Shown piece after piece: positions 1 through 6,417 of a stretch of 6,418 nt of DNA. The notes below the pieces were generated by a model. The model saw only the letters and a program-made list of their open reading frames with translations. It had not been told where the DNA came from and did no database searches. Source of the DNA: Prevotella sp. CAG:924 (lineage in GTDB: Bacteria > Bacteroidota > Bacteroidia > Bacteroidales > Bacteroidaceae); the NCBI GenBank assembly GCA_000431975.1, contig HF988533.1:1-6418 (forward strand), in the 5' to 3' direction. A program made the translations under genes and the position numbers. Numbering within the stretch: the stretch's first letter is position 1; the number at the start of each line of letters is the position of its first letter.

Positions 1-174
1 AGAAAGTTTTACCGGACAGCAATATAAAATAAACATCAATAATATAAACTGAAAATTCATATTCTTAAATAATTCGTTGTCATAAACTCTTATCGATATC
101 TCTAAATATCATGTTCATTCCCATGGAATATCTATGGAATATCTATGTTCTGAATGCTTGCTCTATTTGAAATT
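1..174. other. AT-rich stretch with no recognised gene
   Basis: Apart from the 11-bp tandem repeat I see no convincing coding frame, promoter or strong GC-rich hairpin with a T-run on either strand. The operon presumably ends in or beyond this stretch, but no intrinsic terminator can be placed. Confidence 0.5.
123..147. repeat. short tandem repeat, 11-bp unit
   Basis: ATGGAATATCT occurs twice in a row (123-133 and 134-144), followed by ATG of a third partial unit. It lies in AT-rich non-coding DNA downstream of the last gene. No function is evident. Confidence 0.6.
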
Positions 175-288
175 TTATAAGCTGCTGATGCGATACCATA
201 ATAGGTCATGGTACAAGTAATCAGTATCAAAAGCATTGCCCGGTATTAATGTGATGAATGCTAATAATAGTATAAGCAATTTCTGTAA
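175..288 (-). pseudogene. 5' remnant of a second DUF3244-like gene (signal peptide only)
   Basis: Just beyond the TAG of the 863-residue receptor gene, positions 220-284 match the start of the DUF3244-like gene (4005-4069) at 60 of 65 positions. The aligned frame reads LLILLLAFITLIPGNAFDTD, almost the same signal peptide. The ATG is replaced by TTA (286-288), although a TTG at 277-279 is in frame. After the shared part the frame continues with unrelated residues (YLYHDLLWYRISSL) to a TAA at 175-177. The mature domain is absent. I read this as a recombination leftover; a tiny exported peptide started at TTG cannot be excluded. Confidence 0.65.
220..284 (-). repeat. 65-bp direct repeat, left copy
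   Basis: The match to 4005-4069 is ungapped with five mismatches (positions 241, 255, 259, 260 and 282), in the same orientation and offset by 3785 bp. Similarity stops sharply at both ends. Confidence 0.85.
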
Positions 289-289
289 T

Positions 290-2881
290 CTATCGTTTAA
301 GATATATCGATACCATCACTTCTCTCCCTCTCAGATAACGTGTGGAGGAGAACGAGACCAGGTCGCCATAGGTGGTGTAGCTGTATGTCTTCGTGTTCAG
401 GAGGTTGGTGGCGGAAAGCTCTATGTCAACTACCTTAGAGAGGGTCCAGGTCAGCTTGGCATCAAGGAAGCTGAAATCCTTCTTGCTGCCATTATACTCC
501 TGATTGTGGTAATAGTCAAGCCCACATTCCAACATGAGCTGTTGAATTGGTGTCAGAGTCATGTTGAATTTATGAATTGCGTTTCTGATATGCCTGTTGG
601 AACTCCCGTTGATGTTCATTGATGACACAGAAAACATACCCTCGTATTGCAGAAACAGAAGTGTTGAGACATTACCGTTAACTCTTCCACCAAAACGGTA
701 TGCGGACTGTCTCATAAGCGTGGGCAGATTGTCCGACAGCATCATCGTCCTGACATGCCTGTAAGAGCCTGTAAATGATATGCCGCCACGCATAAAGTCA
801 AGGGTCTTGCTAATGTTGCCCAGAGCATTGACCGTTTGTGTCGAGGCCGTGGACGGGACAAGGGAGTATATCAGGTAATCGCCATAGAAAGTCTGCGCAG
901 ACTGGTATGGGGTTTTATTCCAAGCCTTCTGAACCAATGCGTTGGCAAAGATTCCCTTGCTGCCATTACGGTAGAAAAAGTTACCGGAAAGGTTCTTGCC
1001 CTTGTTGGTGTAAAACCTGTCGGTGCCGAGTCGGAAAGAACGATAGTTTGCAGCCATAAGCCCGTCGTGGACTTCGTGAAGGCTGATCGGAGATTTATTG
1101 ATGCCGCCCCTAATGGACAAAGACATACGTCCTGTAGGTTTCCAGCGGATTCTCAATGACGGGGCATGAAGGTATTCAGATCTGTTGCCAATACTTTGGT
1201 TCATAAAGTATCTTGAATAGTTCATAGGATCTGAAATGGTGAAATCAAATCCCTTAAGTTCATATTCAATCTTTGGCGTGAGGAAAATCCTGAGATAGTT
1301 TGTCCTTACATCATTGTTCATAGTATTGTCAATGCCCGTTTCCCCGATGATGCCACTGTTCATATTGCGAAGGTAAGCCTCCATACCGCCTTCCATGGAG
1401 ATTCTCATTCCATGGAACAAGAAGGCGTAGCTTGCGCTTTCATTTGAGAAAAACGCATATTCGCCGACATGCTGCGAGAAACCTTTCCCCTCTGACATTG
1501 TTACCGTCAAATTTTGAGGCTGGCTTTCCCATTCATTGGTGGACAGGAATGTTACAAGATGATTTTTATGGAAACGTTTTATAAGCTTGAAGTTGTTAGC
1601 GGCATAATAGTCCGGCAAGTCGGCATGCTGAATATTGGGTACCGTACCTGTCATGTCGGTTGTCAGGTTTGTCCAGCGCATCTCTGTCTTGAGGATGTTG
1701 TTAAGATAATAGGTCTTTTGGTTTGCCTCGATGGAAAAAGACCCTGACAGAGTGTTGGCATGCTGCTTGCCACCAGACTCCTCAGCTATCACTTTGTCGC
1801 CGCCTTCCCGATAATAAGTAGTCACGGATCTTGACGATGAGGTAATACGGTTGTTGGAATAATCAACCTGGGCCTTGATGTCAACGTTACGGGATTTCCA
1901 TAAATGGTTGGTGGAGAATATGTGGGTGCGGTTGAACAGCGACCGTTCTTTCTCAAAAGCAGGTATTGACGGTAATTGTAATTCGACATAACTCTCAATG
2001 CCGGTGTTCCTGCCGTTTGACAGGAAGTCCGTAGTTTCTTCCGTGAGGTCATGACCGTCATTATTGCTCTTGAAAGTCGTGATTGCCTGATACTTGCTTC
2101 TCGCCGTCATCAAAAATGCGTCAACATCCCACAGACCACCCTCCGGCTGATTGGAATAGCCTCCGCCAACATGCCCATTGGCAAGCCACGTACCTTTCGA
2201 CTTGTTTTTCAGCCTTAAGTTGATTCCAGCCTGTTCGCTGAAACTGATGCCAGACAAAACCTGCATCGGCTGGTGGTTCTCCATAATGTCAACAGCACCT
2301 ACATCATCGTAAGAAATTCCGTTTGTCGCGACACCGTATTTACCGCCAAGCAAGTCGCTGCCTTCGATGTAGAACTTGTTGATGTCCTGCCCCTGGTATT
2401 GTATCCTTCCATCGCTCCTTACGTCTATTCCAGGCATCCTTTTCAGAACGTCACCGATAGTGCGGTCTTGCTTCTGCGCGAATGTCGCGACATTGTAGGT
2501 TAAAGTATCGCCATTCTCCCTTATCCTGTCTCCCTTGACGGTCACCTCTTTTAATTGGTATGTACCGTCATCAAGTAGTATAAGTATAGGCTTATTGCTG
2601 ATGACAAGCGGTGCCGAATAGTTTTTGAAGCCGAGAATGCTTGCGTTTATCGTCAAGCCCGTCTGCCCTGTGGGAACAGACAGAGTGAATCTTCCAATAC
2701 TGTCCGTTGTAGCAAAAGTGACGATCTTGCCATTGCCGTCTTTCACAAAGACATTAGCCAAAGGTACGGCCTCACCTGTGATCTTCTCCACGACATTGCC
2801 TGACAGTGTGTCTTTCTGCGCAAAGACACTTATGCTGCCGAAGAACAACAATAGAAATCCTATAAATACGCTCCTTGCCAT
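290..2881 (-). CDS. TonB-dependent-receptor-like outer-membrane protein with carboxypeptidase-regulatory-like N-terminal domain (full length)
   Basis: This 863-residue protein is predicted to be an outer-membrane beta-barrel of the TonB-dependent receptor type; the ligand is unknown. A signal peptide covers residues 1-21 (hydrophobic core, then SVFA before Gln22). Residues about 26-105 look like a carboxypeptidase-regulatory-like beta-sandwich (SGNVVEKITGEAVPLANVFV, then TDSIGRFTL). A plug-like domain covers about 110-228, with NGDTLTYNVATF, DVLKRMPGIDV, YIEGSDLLGGKYG and DIMENHQP. The remainder is rich in alternating aromatic and polar strands and ends in a strand-like segment (GREVMVSIYLKR), so the C-terminus appears intact. 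No SusD-like partner is present and the length is below a typical SusC, so I do not call it SusC. Its ATG lies 5 nt after the stop of the preceding GLPGLI gene, in an A-rich spacer, which implies co-transcription and probably coupled translation. The family assignment is firm; the role in transport, export or sensing is not known. Confidence 0.88.
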   Translation of the reverse strand: MARSVFIGFLLLFFGSISVFAQKDTLSGNVVEKITGEAVPLANVFVKDGNGKIVTFATTDSIGRFTLSVPTGQTGLTINASILGFKNYSAPLVISNKPILILLDDGTYQLKEVTVKGDRIRENGDTLTYNVATFAQKQDRTIGDVLKRMPGIDVRSDGRIQYQGQDINKFYIEGSDLLGGKYGVATNGISYDDVGAVDIMENHQPMQVLSGISFSEQAGINLRLKNKSKGTWLANGHVGGGYSNQPEGGLWDVDAFLMTARSKYQAITTFKSNNDGHDLTEETTDFLSNGRNTGIESYVELQLPSIPAFEKERSLFNRTHIFSTNHLWKSRNVDIKAQVDYSNNRITSSSRSVTTYYREGGDKVIAEESGGKQHANTLSGSFSIEANQKTYYLNNILKTEMRWTNLTTDMTGTVPNIQHADLPDYYAANNFKLIKRFHKNHLVTFLSTNEWESQPQNLTVTMSEGKGFSQHVGEYAFFSNESASYAFLFHGMRISMEGGMEAYLRNMNSGIIGETGIDNTMNNDVRTNYLRIFLTPKIEYELKGFDFTISDPMNYSRYFMNQSIGNRSEYLHAPSLRIRWKPTGRMSLSIRGGINKSPISLHEVHDGLMAANYRSFRLGTDRFYTNKGKNLSGNFFYRNGSKGIFANALVQKAWNKTPYQSAQTFYGDYLIYSLVPSTASTQTVNALGNISKTLDFMRGGISFTGSYRHVRTMMLSDNLPTLMRQSAYRFGGRVNGNVSTLLFLQYEGMFSVSSMNINGSSNRHIRNAIHKFNMTLTPIQQLMLECGLDYYHNQEYNGSKKDFSFLDAKLTWTLSKVVDIELSATNLLNTKTYSYTTYGDLVSFSSTRYLRGREVMVSIYLKR

Positions 2882-2886
2882 TTTTT

Positions 2887-3741
2887 CTATTTGTGCGGAT
2901 AGTCGGTCTCCTCAAAGTCATAATTTGTGTGCGCAGGACGACCTTTATCCAGTTTTACCTTTTTCGGGTCTATGCCAAAGGCTCCCGAAGCTACAATTTG
3001 ATTCTTTATGCTTTCACCCAATGCCTTACGCCTTTGAATAAGGGATTTAATTCTTTCGGTCTTAAGCCTGTCGCTATAATTGAAATATTCTACATCTCCG
3101 ATATTGTCTGTTCTTAAACTTATCGCTGTGTAATGATAGTGCTGTTTTGAATCGTACGCCTCCAATATTATTCCTGGCAACCCGGAAAGCTTCCAAGGAC
3201 CGTCCGATATTGGAATCTCGGGGGTAAACCAAGCTATCCAAGTGCGACCTCGGTAATTGCAAACAGCCAACATACATTGATAGTCCAGAATTATCTTTGA
3301 GCTATCATTGATAATTTTCCATTCTGGTTTCTCTATATCTTCAGTATACACCCAATTTTCCAAGTCAAAACGCTGAAAAACTGTATTCTTCCCATAAGGA
3401 TAGTTCTTAAATATAACTTCTTTTTCCAATGACGCAGATTCCTCAAAAGCCTGAGGATTCTCAATTATGGCCACTATATAGTCAACATTTCTCTCAGAAA
3501 TCGAGTCTTCAGTCTTCCTTTGGGCAGAATAGAAAGCACTTACATCCTTTCCAACTTGTAATGTAAGAAGGTCTTTGCTATAATCATCTTTTGACTTTAG
3601 TGTATCTGTGACCTTTATGCGCTCATACACGACTCTGAGTATGGCAGGCTCAAGTTTCTTTTCCTCAAAGTCATTCCCGCACCATGAAATGGAGCAAGAT
3701 ATTAAGCCTGCAAGAAAAATTATAAGACGTTTAATGTTCAT
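2887..3741 (-). CDS. GLPGLI family secreted protein (cassette II)
   Basis: This is a 284-residue protein of the GLPGLI family, whose biochemical function is not established. The signature lies at about residues 170-192: AWFTP, a GP pair, then SGLPGII, preceded by the usual Cys and GRTWIAW segment. The frame is open from an ATG at 3795, which overlaps the preceding stop as TAATG. I prefer the ATG at 3741, because a strong Shine-Dalgarno (AGGAGG, about 10 nt upstream) precedes it and because a signal peptide (MNIKRLIIFLAGLIS) starts exactly there. The longer form would bury that signal behind 18 polar residues. LISC at residues 13-16 resembles a lipobox, so a lipoprotein is possible; a normal secreted form is the alternative. 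The gene sits between the DUF3244-like gene and the 863-residue receptor gene, 5 nt before the latter. Shared operon membership with a receptor-like barrel suggests a joint envelope role. Confidence 0.88.
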   Translation of the reverse strand: MNIKRLIIFLAGLISCSISWCGNDFEEKKLEPAILRVVYERIKVTDTLKSKDDYSKDLLTLQVGKDVSAFYSAQRKTEDSISERNVDYIVAIIENPQAFEESASLEKEVIFKNYPYGKNTVFQRFDLENWVYTEDIEKPEWKIINDSSKIILDYQCMLAVCNYRGRTWIAWFTPEIPISDGPWKLSGLPGIILEAYDSKQHYHYTAISLRTDNIGDVEYFNYSDRLKTERIKSLIQRRKALGESIKNQIVASGAFGIDPKKVKLDKGRPAHTNYDFEETDYPHK

Positions 3742-3760
3742 TTGTGTAAACCCTCCTAAA
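3739..3760 (-). promoter_or_regulatory. strong Shine-Dalgarno that fixes the start of the cassette II GLPGLI gene
   Basis: The minus strand reads TTTAGGAGGGTTTACACAA before the ATG at 3739-3741, so AGGAGG stands about 10 nt upstream of it. Such a strong site is not seen before the other genes here and supports the internal start over the upstream ATG at 3793-3795. Confidence 0.6.
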
Positions 3761-3794
3761 GCGTTCATAAGCTCTGCTTTCGATACTTTTTCCA

Positions 3795-4073
3795 TTACTT
3801 ATGCTTTATAATTATACGTTTATTTGTTATAGAAGACATGGTGGAGCTCACAATATAACCTTGGGAATCACTAACGAAAGCCTGAGCTCCATCCGTGTAC
3901 CCTTTGACTTCTATTGTTATAAGTCCGTTCTCATAGTTGGCCTCAACCTGTGTAATTGAAGGCATGCGCACTCCTTTATTCTGAGCAGTACCCTCCTTTT
4001 GGATATCAGTATCAAAAGCATTGCCTGGTATTAATGTGACGAACACTAATAATAGTATAAGCAATTCCTTCAT
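3795..4073 (-). CDS. small secreted protein, DUF3244-like (start corrected)
   Basis: This 92-residue product starts MKELLILLLVFVTLIPGNA, a clear signal peptide with likely cleavage after GNA (about residue 19). The mature part (about 73 residues) has alternating beta-strand character: PSITQVEANYENGLITIEV, then FVSDSQGYIVSSTM. This resembles the small Ig-like DUF3244 proteins of Bacteroidales, although it is shorter than I would expect and lacks an obvious last strand, so the family call is tentative. A longer frame begins at 4130, but its extra 19 residues translate the promoter block and the leader; transcription probably starts near 4093, so the ATG at 4071-4073 is the real start. It is the first gene after promoter copy 1, and its TAA overlaps an in-frame ATG of the next reading frame. 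Its first 22 or so codons recur as a remnant at 220-284. Confidence 0.7.
   Translation of the reverse strand: MKELLILLLVFVTLIPGNAFDTDIQKEGTAQNKGVRMPSITQVEANYENGLITIEVKGYTDGAQAFVSDSQGYIVSSTMSSITNKRIIIKHK
4005..4069 (-). repeat. 65-bp direct repeat, right copy (inside the DUF3244-like gene)
   Basis: This is the partner of 220-284. It encodes the signal peptide from codon 2 to about codon 23. The two copies bracket one complete unit of DUF3244-like, GLPGLI and receptor genes. Confidence 0.85.
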
Positions 4074-4076
4074 ATT

Positions 4077-4093
4077 AAAACATTTTATGTTTT
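4077..4093 (-). promoter_or_regulatory. perfect 7-bp inverted repeat in the cassette II leader
   Basis: On the minus strand the site reads AAAACAT, AAA, ATGTTTT: perfect 7-bp arms around a 3-nt centre. It lies between the predicted transcription start and the DUF3244-like ATG, ending 3 nt before that codon. It could be an operator half-site pair or a weak A/U-rich 5' hairpin masking the start. Promoter copy 2 has no equivalent. Chance occurrence in AT-rich DNA is plausible. Confidence 0.35.
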
Positions 4094-4099
4094 CGATTG

Positions 4100-4138
4100 C
4101 AAAGTTAGCTATTTTGGAAATGTCGGGCAAGAAAACGA
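4100..4138 (-). promoter_or_regulatory. Bacteroides-type promoter, copy 1 of the 39-bp repeat, driving cassette II
   Basis: This block is identical over 39 bp to 6249-6287. TTG lies at 4128-4130, then a 20-nt spacer, then TAACTTTG at 4100-4107. The predicted start near 4093 leaves a leader of only about 20 nt before the DUF3244-like ATG. The block also supplies the last 10 codons and the TAA stop of the truncated receptor gene, so the promoter overlaps the 3' end of that frame. Confidence 0.75.
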
Positions 4139-5337
4139 GTCCGTTGGAACGTTATCCTTTCGCCGGTATCGTACGTTGATGTAGAGTCGTCGATTCCCAT
4201 TGTCTCACTTCTTCGCAAATAGCGTGTCAGGGAGCTGATGGTATAGATAAAATTTCCTGTATTCAGGGTCATTTTCAGCTTGTTCTGCGCGTAGGATGTG
4301 TGCCGTCCTACCAGCTCTTGCAGGGGCAGTTCATTACTGTTTATGCGGCTTGCATTGTTCGTGTACGACCATGATCCGGAAAGCTCGTCCACAAGGTAGA
4401 CCTTGGGAGCGTTCAGCTCATAGTGCAGCTGTGGCGTGAATGTATATTCGCGCGCCTTCCTTTTGTTGCTCTCGTAGAGAGACAGGGTGGGTGAGCCTCC
4501 GTAGAGATTGTAAGTGCTGTCGGACAGCTGGTCGCTTGTGCCGTAATAAGTGATGTTGGTGCGGAGACTGCCGTAACGCCCGATTCTGTGCAGATGGTTG
4601 ATTCCGATGGAATAGGACTTGTTGCGCAGATACCTTTTCTGCTGGATTGGCAGATAGGTCGAAATAGACGTAGAGATGATGTTTTCGGGCAGAGGGATGT
4701 AATTCTCTATGTCGGTAATATCGACATGCTCTAATGTGTTCTCGCTAAGACTCTCACCCGTATTGTTCATTTTTGCGGTCACCAGCATCTGGTTTTTGGG
4801 AGCGATGTTTATAACGGTGAGGAGGTTGTTCCACAAAGTGTTGTCAAATCCGCCTATGCCCCCTTGAAACTCCCCGAAAGGCTTCAGCTTGTAGCCACTC
4901 TTCAGTTTGATGTTCAGTGTGGCGCGCTCTGACGGTTTCCTGTCTTTCAAGGCTCTGACGGGCTGGTCGTTCTCCATGATCTGTACCTGTGCAACGGCGT
5001 CAACGGGCAGGTTGCGCGTAGCCTGGTTGTAACGGTTGCCGAGCAAGTCCTGTCCCTCGATGTTGAGATGGTTGATGGAATTGCCCCTGTAGGATATGGT
5101 GCCATTCTCCGCCACCTCTATACCCGGCAGCTTCTTTAACACGTCTTCCAGATAATGGTCCTCCTTGCCTTGGAAGGATGCCACATTATATTTTATGGTG
5201 TCTCCATTCTGTTGTATCGGTTTCACCTTGACGGTGACTTCCGGTAATTTCATCTGACGCCAGACAGAGTCGTTCTCCGTTTGTCCGAAAGAGCATAGGG
5301 AAACGAAAAGTAATAACAATATTATCAGGCGTCTCAT
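4105..5337 (-). pseudogene. truncated TonB-dependent-receptor-like protein, 3' half replaced by the promoter repeat (cassette I)
   Basis: The reading frame gives 410 residues. It has a signal peptide (MRRLIILLLLFVSLCSFG, before Gln19) and a plug-like domain at about 32-145 with the same family motifs as the 863-residue protein: PEVTVK, NGDTIKYNVASF, DVLKKLPGIEV, NIEGQDLLGNRY and QIMENDQP. Early barrel strands follow to about residue 400. It lacks the carboxypeptidase-like domain present in the neighbour; this may be natural for a subgroup. The frame ends abruptly with RFLARHFQNS, and those 10 residues plus the stop are encoded by the 39-bp promoter repeat, so the barrel is cut at about half length. 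A barrel this incomplete is unlikely to fold as a normal receptor. The ATG directly abuts the TAG of the GLPGLI gene upstream. It could instead be a functional short form (signal, plug and a few strands), but I think a broken gene is more likely. Confidence 0.8.
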
Positions 5338-6207
5338 CTATTTCAGTTCTATAGGGTTGTAGGGACGGCTGTGGTTACCTTTCTCCATCTCTTCCGAAAA
5401 TTGGGCGCCCGGGTTCGACAGCTTGAAGGCTTTCAGGTAGTCGCGCTGTTCGTTTTCCACTGCCCGGCGCACATTTTCCCGCGTAGTGCGGACGATATTG
5501 TTGTCCGCTCCCAGATATATGGCAATGCCCGATGGCAGGTTTTCCAGACCATTCAGTGTGAAATGATAATTGTCCTTGGTGTCTTTGATATCGAATATGA
5601 GTCCCGGGAGTCCGGAGAAAAGATAGGGGCCGGCTTGTAAAGGAAACGATGGGGCATACCATGCGGTCCATTTGCGTCCGCCAAAAAGGCAAGATGCTTT
5701 CTTGCAGGGTACATCGCTGATGACGGTGTCCCCTTCTTCCTTTTTCCAGTCAATGGCTTGCAGCGGCTCGGTATATTCATAGGTCTGTATATTCTTTACC
5801 TGCACGGTGGCCTGCCCCGTTCTCTTGTCTATGACAAGGGGATACTTGTATGTCACATTCTGCATCAGACCCATCCCCTGAGCGATAAGAGACATAGGCG
5901 ATTGTTTTGCATAGTACAGAGAATCGTTGGTCTTGTCGAACAGCCACTCGTAATAGTCCATAAAGCCCATACAATACTTGCCGGCCAATAAGATGGTTTG
6001 TCCTTCAGTCCGCTTACTCTTCAGAGAATCCTTTCGATAGGAGTATTCATAATATATTTTGGTGTATGCGCTATCAAATACAGTCTTTTCTATTGGTTTC
6101 AATGGTGGCAGACCAGAGCCGGATATGGTTTGGGCGTACGATGTCTCTGTCTCAAATAGACCTAAAATAATAGCTATGAAGTAGGTCAGAAATAACTTTT
6201 TTGCCAT
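5338..6207 (-). CDS. GLPGLI family secreted protein (cassette I)
   Basis: This 289-residue protein has a canonical signature at residues 199-204 (SGLPGLIFDIKD), inside the family block CLFGGRKWTAWYAPSFPL (about 173-190), then AGPYLFSGLPGLI. A signal peptide covers 1-25, with likely cleavage SYA before Gln26, so the protein is exported to the periplasm or beyond. The family is widespread in Bacteroidota and has no established activity. It is the first gene after promoter copy 2, with a predicted leader of roughly 35 nt, and has no evident Shine-Dalgarno, as is common in this phylum. Its stop directly abuts the start of the receptor-like gene, so the two are very likely translationally coupled. 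It differs clearly in sequence from the GLPGLI protein of cassette II, and sampled stretches look more GC-rich, so the two cassettes are not a recent duplication of each other. Confidence 0.93.
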   Translation of the reverse strand: MAKKLFLTYFIAIILGLFETETSYAQTISGSGLPPLKPIEKTVFDSAYTKIYYEYSYRKDSLKSKRTEGQTILLAGKYCMGFMDYYEWLFDKTNDSLYYAKQSPMSLIAQGMGLMQNVTYKYPLVIDKRTGQATVQVKNIQTYEYTEPLQAIDWKKEEGDTVISDVPCKKASCLFGGRKWTAWYAPSFPLQAGPYLFSGLPGLIFDIKDTKDNYHFTLNGLENLPSGIAIYLGADNNIVRTTRENVRRAVENEQRDYLKAFKLSNPGAQFSEEMEKGNHSRPYNPIELK

Positions 6208-6219
6208 GTGTTATGTCGT

Positions 6220-6417
6220 TTAGTACTTTTTATAATGTCTATAGCATACAAAGTTAGCTATTTTGGAAATGTCGGGCAAGAAAACGATGTCTAATTGTTT
6301 AATTTTGCCATAATTGTAATATATTGTATACCAAGCTATTACCTTTCCATCACCAAATATCAGGTCTATTTCTACATTGTTTGAGGCTTTAAAAGGCTTC
6401 AATGTATGTACGTAAAG
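6220..6417 (-). CDS. possible 3' end of an upstream gene, partial at the window edge
   Basis: A frame is open from the right edge to a TAA at 6220-6222. A TTG at 6400-6402 could start it, but no ribosome binding site is visible and the frame continues upstream of it without a stop, so this may be the tail of a longer gene. The translated part up to about position 6288 (for example ASNNVEIDLIFGDGKVIAWY) looks protein-like, with beta-strand character, but I do not recognise a family. The downstream part simply reads through promoter copy 2 (LPDISKIANF), so the natural C-terminus may have been lost at the repeat boundary, as in the truncated receptor gene. It could also be an untranslated open frame; I hold it weakly. 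Confidence 0.3.
   Translation of the reverse strand, partial: LYVHTLKPFKASNNVEIDLIFGDGKVIAWYTIYYNYGKIKQLDIVFLPDISKIANFVCYRHYKKY
6249..6287 (-). promoter_or_regulatory. Bacteroides-type promoter, copy 2 of the 39-bp repeat, driving cassette I
   Basis: On the minus strand a -33-type TTG (6277-6279) is followed after 20 nt by TAACTTTG (6249-6256), which matches the Bacteroidota -7 consensus TAnnTTTG at the expected spacing. Transcription should start near 6242, about 35 nt before the GLPGLI start codon. The whole 39-bp block is identical to the block at 4100-4138. Confidence 0.75.

Noticed and set aside
97..112. Weak hairpin around GATATCTCTAAATATC as a terminator
   Set aside because: The stem is only 5 A/T-rich base pairs with no adjacent T-run on the minus strand.
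236..622. Plus-strand open frame of 128 codons
   Set aside because: It lies mostly antisense to the 3' end of the receptor gene and the remnant, has no ribosome binding site and no family-like sequence. The other plus-strand frames over the genes are likewise shadows.
290..2881. SusC-type glycan receptor of a polysaccharide utilisation locus
   Set aside because: No SusD-like gene or glycoside hydrolase is nearby, and the partner is a GLPGLI protein; the plug motifs match the GLPGLI-linked receptor-like group instead.
2625..3041. Plus-strand open frame of 138 codons across the junction of the receptor and GLPGLI genes
   Set aside because: Both strongly supported minus-strand genes occupy this stretch, and the plus-strand translation shows no domain or signal.
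3742..3795. MEKVSKAELMNALGGFTQ as a double-glycine leader of a bacteriocin-like peptide
   Set aside because: The GG comes from translating the AGGAGG ribosome binding site of the GLPGLI gene, and what follows is a signal peptide and a GLPGLI domain, not a core peptide.
4074..4130. N-terminal extension of the DUF3244-like protein starting at 4130
   Set aside because: The extra residues translate the promoter block; the predicted transcript begins downstream of that start, and the signal peptide begins at 4073.
4100..6287. Invertible promoter (phase-variation switch by inversion)
   Set aside because: The two 39-bp copies are direct, not inverted, and I saw no inverted copy or recombinase gene in the window; deletion or duplication is the rearrangement they would allow.
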